Source: Candidatus Bathyarchaeota archaeon
Lineage (GTDB): Archaea; Thermoproteota; Bathyarchaeia; 40CM-2-53-6; RBG-13-38-9
Direction of reading: 5' to 3'
Assembly (NCBI GenBank): GCA_026394315.1
Contig: JAPKYM010000283.1
Location: 1-6,939 of the forward strand
Length of the DNA stretch: 6,939 nt
A program made the position numbers and the translations under genes. Within the stretch, counting starts at the first letter, position 1. Each line of letters opens with the position of its first letter. Positions 4,943 to 6,939 of this stretch are shown piece after piece. Below the pieces are notes generated by a model, which made no database searches, was not told the DNA's origin, and saw only the letters and a list, made by a program, of their open reading frames with translations.

Positions 4943-5080
4943 ACACTATATTCTGATGGCGGAACCGTAGCCAAGTGATCATGATGACCGTACGCGCTTG
5001 GAGTCCGAGGAGGGTGAACGCCAACGCCGTAACTTCCTCGTTGTCGCACTGCATCTTAGCGAGTGCGGATTAGGAAAACC
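4943..5080 (+). ncRNA. Candidate structured RNA: three consecutive stem-loops
   Basis: This stretch has no convincing protein frame but folds by eye into three neighbouring hairpins. SL1 pairs 4971-4977 with 4995-5001 (7 bp, CCAAGTG with CGCTTGG). SL2 pairs 5006-5013 with 5033-5040 (8 bp, CGAGGAGG with CTTCCTCG). SL3 pairs 5045-5050 with 5062-5067 (CGCACT with AGTGCG), plus two more pairs after a one-base bulge and a 6-nt loop. Only 4 nt separate each from the next. SL1 and SL2 each contain a G-U pair that would be an A-C mismatch in the other strand, which favours the plus strand. A TATA sequence at 4914-4922 is placed to start a transcript near 4943. I cannot match it to tRNA, SRP RNA, RNase P RNA or a C/D guide. 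The outer ends are guesses. Confidence 0.28.
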
Positions 5081-5082
5081 CT

Positions 5083-5419
5083 TCACTGCATCTTTATGGC
5101 AACCTTAACAGACTTGTACTTCTCGGGATTTGCGCGCGCATGGGGGACAGCTGCCTTGGCCGTGACAACCCAGAGTACATCCGGCACTCACAGTTCTTCC
5201 GTGAAGCTGCCTTGACCACTCATGTCCCAATACAACAGGCCTCTCCCGTGTGGGTTCGATACCAGGATATTTCTTACCGTGGAACTGGCAGATGGTAATA
5301 TCAGAACCGCATATGCTACCATATGAGGGAGCAATCATTACTTCGTTTTGAACCGGTTTAGGATCAGGAACTTCTCCTATGATTATTGATTCTCTGTAAT
5401 GGCCCCATATCGCCTTCAT
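5083..5419 (-). pseudogene. Decayed zinc-dependent alcohol dehydrogenase (MDR family)
   Basis: From ATG 5419 the frame gives a good N terminus of a medium-chain, zinc-dependent dehydrogenase: MKAIWGHYRESI, EVPDPKPVQNEV, then GSICGSD (catalytic-zinc Cys region) and VVLGHEWS (zinc-binding His-Glu). After about 70 residues the similarity stops and the frame ends at TAA 5105. The next frame over the same DNA reads about 34 residues ending NPEKYKSVKVAIKMQ before TGA 5083-5085; this resembles the last strand of the same family. A full-length member is about 340-350 residues, so about two thirds, including the NAD-binding domain, is missing. The likely history is an internal deletion with a frameshift, plus a stop codon in the second frame. 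The C-terminal match is by eye and less sure than the N-terminal one. Some frames between could be read as cysteine-rich (GSCPPC), which may be chance. Confidence 0.72.
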
Positions 5420-5652
5420 ACCTATACCGCCAATTTTCAGTATGGACCAGACTGCCACTCTTGAATCTTAGAATTGTCTTAAGGAGTCCGGTCCTTACAG
5501 ATTTCTCAACTGTCCAAAGAAGATGCGCATAGTTTGATTTGGCTACTGGCTGTAGACGTGTTCCACTGGGGCCGCCGTATTATCCTGCAAACAGTTATGA
5601 TGTATGCCTGATTAAGTAATGTTTACTGAGATGATAGCCTAGGAAATTGCAG
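5420..5652. other. Intergenic stretch between dehydrogenase remnant and GT4 gene
   Basis: About 230 bp with no convincing gene on either strand. It holds a 6-bp perfect hairpin TAAGGA-GTCCGG-TCCTTA (5480-5497) and a small dyad AGTAA-TGT-TTACT (5615-5627) some 26 bp before the GT4 start. AT-rich strings around 5608-5620 could serve as the GT4 promoter, but no clear TATA box stands out. AGGA at 5641-5644 is a plausible ribosome site for ATG 5653. Confidence 0.4.
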
Positions 5653-6822
5653 ATGAGAATTCACATCATCAATACGTTTTATCCGCCTTGGAGGGGTGGG
5701 GCAGAGACCTACAACAGGAATCTTGCTGAGAATCTGAGTAAAATGGGGCACACCGTCAAGGTTACGGTGGCGAGTCCACCTCTAAGCCCTGGGGAGCAGT
5801 TTCATGACAAAGTAGCGGTTACACGACTGAGATCCGTCGGCATGTTCTACGGCGTTCCAATCACGCCCGCCCTATTTTACAGAATCATGAAGATAGAGAG
5901 CGATATCATTCATGTCAATTTCCCTAACCCCTACAACGCGCTTATGGGAGCCCTAGTCTCAAGAATCAAGAACATACCGTCACTATTGACGTGGCATAAT
6001 GATCTCCCTCCAGTAACAAAATTCGCAGGAGCGCTCGTCAGGATACATGATGATTTTGCCACACATTTCTATCTTGACCAGTATGACTCAATCATTACAA
6101 CCTCGCATGTCTATGCTGATGGGTCCAAGATTCTGAAGAGGTACAGTGGCAAGATCAGAGTCATTGTGAACGGAGTCGACTGTGACAGATTTAGACCTGA
6201 CATTTCCGGGGAAGACATCAGAAAGCGTCTGAATCTTGGCAACTGCAAGATTGTGCTATTCGTGGGCGCTCTGACAAAATGGCACCGGTATAAGGGCCTT
6301 GACAATCTGATAAGAGCAGTCGGACTCATTGATAGAAATGATGTCAAGCTTCTCGTTGTTGGTGGGGGAGACCTCAAATCAGAATACGTGGATCTCGCCA
6401 AGAGATCGGGCGTTGGGGACAGAATCGTTTTTGCCGGGGAAGTACCTGATGAACTTCTGCCCAAGTATTATGCTGTCTCAGATATGCTCGTTCTGCCTAG
6501 TATTGATCGATCTGAGGGCTTTGGATTGACAATTCTTGAGGCTAACGCATCAGGTGTACCAGCCATCGCTTCAAAGGTTGGGGGGATCCCCGGCATCTTG
6601 ATCGATGGGGAGAATGGGATCCTCGTGAGGCCTAATGATCCAGTTTCCCTTGCGAATGCCATTTTCAAGATGATCGAAAACGACGAGCTCAGGAGGAAGA
6701 TGGGGAGAACTGGTAGAGCGATGGCTTTGGATCATGACTGGAAAAAAGTTGCTGCCGAGACTGAGAGACTATACCTTGATTTAATCATTGACACTCCCAC
6801 GACTAAAGCCAGGGGATTCTAG
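5653..6822 (+). CDS. GT4-family glycosyltransferase (GT-B fold)
   Basis: A complete 389-residue cytoplasmic retaining glycosyltransferase, probably acting in surface glycan, glycolipid or protein-glycan synthesis. N-domain: FYPPWRGGAET (9-19) with the glycine loop, HVNFPNPYN (87-95), and TWHND (113-117) with the conserved His. Linker and C-domain: NGVDCDRFRP (173-182), LFVGALTKWHRYKGLDNLI (202-220) with the Arg/Lys donor-phosphate region, VVGGGD (235-240), FAGEVPDELLPKYYAVSDMLVLPS (260-283), and the E-x7-E motif in SEGFGLTILEA (287-297), then GVPAIASKVGGIP (301-313). DHDWKKVA (360-367) is the usual end motif. ATG 5653 is chosen over TTG 5647 because it starts directly at the first strand and follows AGGA by 8 nt. 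The donor and acceptor cannot be read. It is the only gene near this end in this orientation and appears to stand alone; its 3' end overlaps a possible opposite gene. Confidence 0.95.
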   Translation: MRIHIINTFYPPWRGGAETYNRNLAENLSKMGHTVKVTVASPPLSPGEQFHDKVAVTRLRSVGMFYGVPITPALFYRIMKIESDIIHVNFPNPYNALMGALVSRIKNIPSLLTWHNDLPPVTKFAGALVRIHDDFATHFYLDQYDSIITTSHVYADGSKILKRYSGKIRVIVNGVDCDRFRPDISGEDIRKRLNLGNCKIVLFVGALTKWHRYKGLDNLIRAVGLIDRNDVKLLVVGGGDLKSEYVDLAKRSGVGDRIVFAGEVPDELLPKYYAVSDMLVLPSIDRSEGFGLTILEANASGVPAIASKVGGIPGILIDGENGILVRPNDPVSLANAIFKMIENDELRRKMGRTGRAMALDHDWKKVAAETERLYLDLIIDTPTTKARGF

Positions 6823-6939
6823 CTTCTACCATGTTCATTGGTTGGTGGGTCACTGCCCTTTTAGGCTGCCACTTCATTCCATCCCATTTTAGAAGTTTAG
6901 GGTGTGTCATCACCCTGATGGCTGTTCCTTCATACTGAA
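6803..6939 (-). CDS. Possible 3' end of a leftward gene (partial, unrecognised)
   Basis: An open frame enters from the right edge and gives 44 residues before TAG at 6803-6805: it begins QYEGTAIRVMTHPKLLKWDG and ends MVEARIPWL. The composition looks protein-like (balanced charge, aromatic pairs such as KWDG and KWQP). The other minus frames over this stretch close quickly. I recognise no family. If real, it overlaps the GT4 gene tail to tail by 20 bp, similar in style to the 9-bp overlap at 3976-3984. A frame of this length can arise by chance, so this is tentative. Confidence 0.4.
   Translation of the reverse strand, partial: QYEGTAIRVMTHPKLLKWDGMKWQPKRAVTHQPMNMVEARIPWL

Noticed and set aside
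4981..4987. C-box-like ATGATGA suggesting a C/D box guide RNA
   Set aside because: No properly placed D (CTGA) and C'/D' boxes follow within the usual distance, so the match is probably chance.
4956..5030. tRNA-like beginning (GGCGGAACCGTAGCC...) in the non-coding stretch
   Set aside because: No T-loop sequence, no acceptor pairing and no anticodon arm could be built from it.
4852..5049. 65-codon minus-strand frame covering the TATA/dyad and stem-loop region
   Set aside because: Its translation is low in hydrophobic core pattern and resembles no family. It overlaps the strong ribosome site and promoter of the zinc-ribbon gene and has no good start context.
1..6939. CRISPR array, insertion sequence, integrase or toxin-antitoxin pair
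   Set aside because: No regularly spaced repeats, terminal inverted repeats with a transposase, or paired small toxin/antitoxin frames were found. The one ribbon-helix-helix protein has a NikR metal domain.

Overview
The window looks like chromosomal DNA of an archaeon. The reasons are a TATA-binding protein (TBP) gene, a small archaeal-type zinc-ribbon protein, a NikR-type ribbon-helix-helix regulator, AT-rich TATA-like boxes in place of bacterial -35/-10 promoters, and TTG start codons fixed by in-frame stops. The phylum cannot be settled from this sequence; a TACK-type lineage (for example Bathyarchaeia or Nitrososphaeria relatives) is a guess. No rRNA, tRNA, CRISPR array, transposase or phage gene was seen.

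Left part (1-2386): an energy-coupling-factor (ECF/Cbi-Nik type) transition-metal importer runs leftward as cbiM/nikM, a small two-helix cbiN/nikN-like gene, cbiQ, and the first 41 codons of cbiO, cut by the window edge. A nikR-like repressor gene is divergent from it. The AT-rich spacer between cbiM and nikR holds TATA-like boxes for both directions and an 8-bp perfect inverted repeat whose spacing suits a NikR tetramer. The simplest reading is a nickel (or cobalt) uptake operon controlled by its own metal-sensing repressor. That repressor keeps three of the four canonical Ni ligands; the fourth, a His, is replaced by Arg.

Middle part (2417-4848): a DPM1-like family 2 glycosyltransferase (leftward) and a DUF2064/TIGR04282-type transferase (rightward) share a 122-bp divergent spacer with a 10-bp GC palindrome. 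The DUF2064 gene overlaps by 9 bp the 3' end of a convergent, divergent-looking TBP gene. A 55-codon CxxC...CxxC zinc-ribbon gene, missed by simple ORF length cut-offs, lies 6 bp upstream of the TBP gene and probably forms a two-gene operon with it.

Right part (4849-6939): this begins with about 230 bp without a convincing protein gene. It contains a TATA box abutted by a dyad, then three consecutive stem-loops, a candidate structured RNA. Next is a decayed zinc-dependent alcohol dehydrogenase that keeps its N terminus and probably its extreme C terminus but has lost the middle. A complete GT4 (GT-B) glycosyltransferase follows, and finally what may be the 3' end of a further leftward gene that overlaps it.

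No complete new defence or mobile system is evident. The places most worth a second look are the NikR site and its operator, the zinc-ribbon/TBP operon with its dyad promoter, and the stem-loop cluster at 4971-5067.
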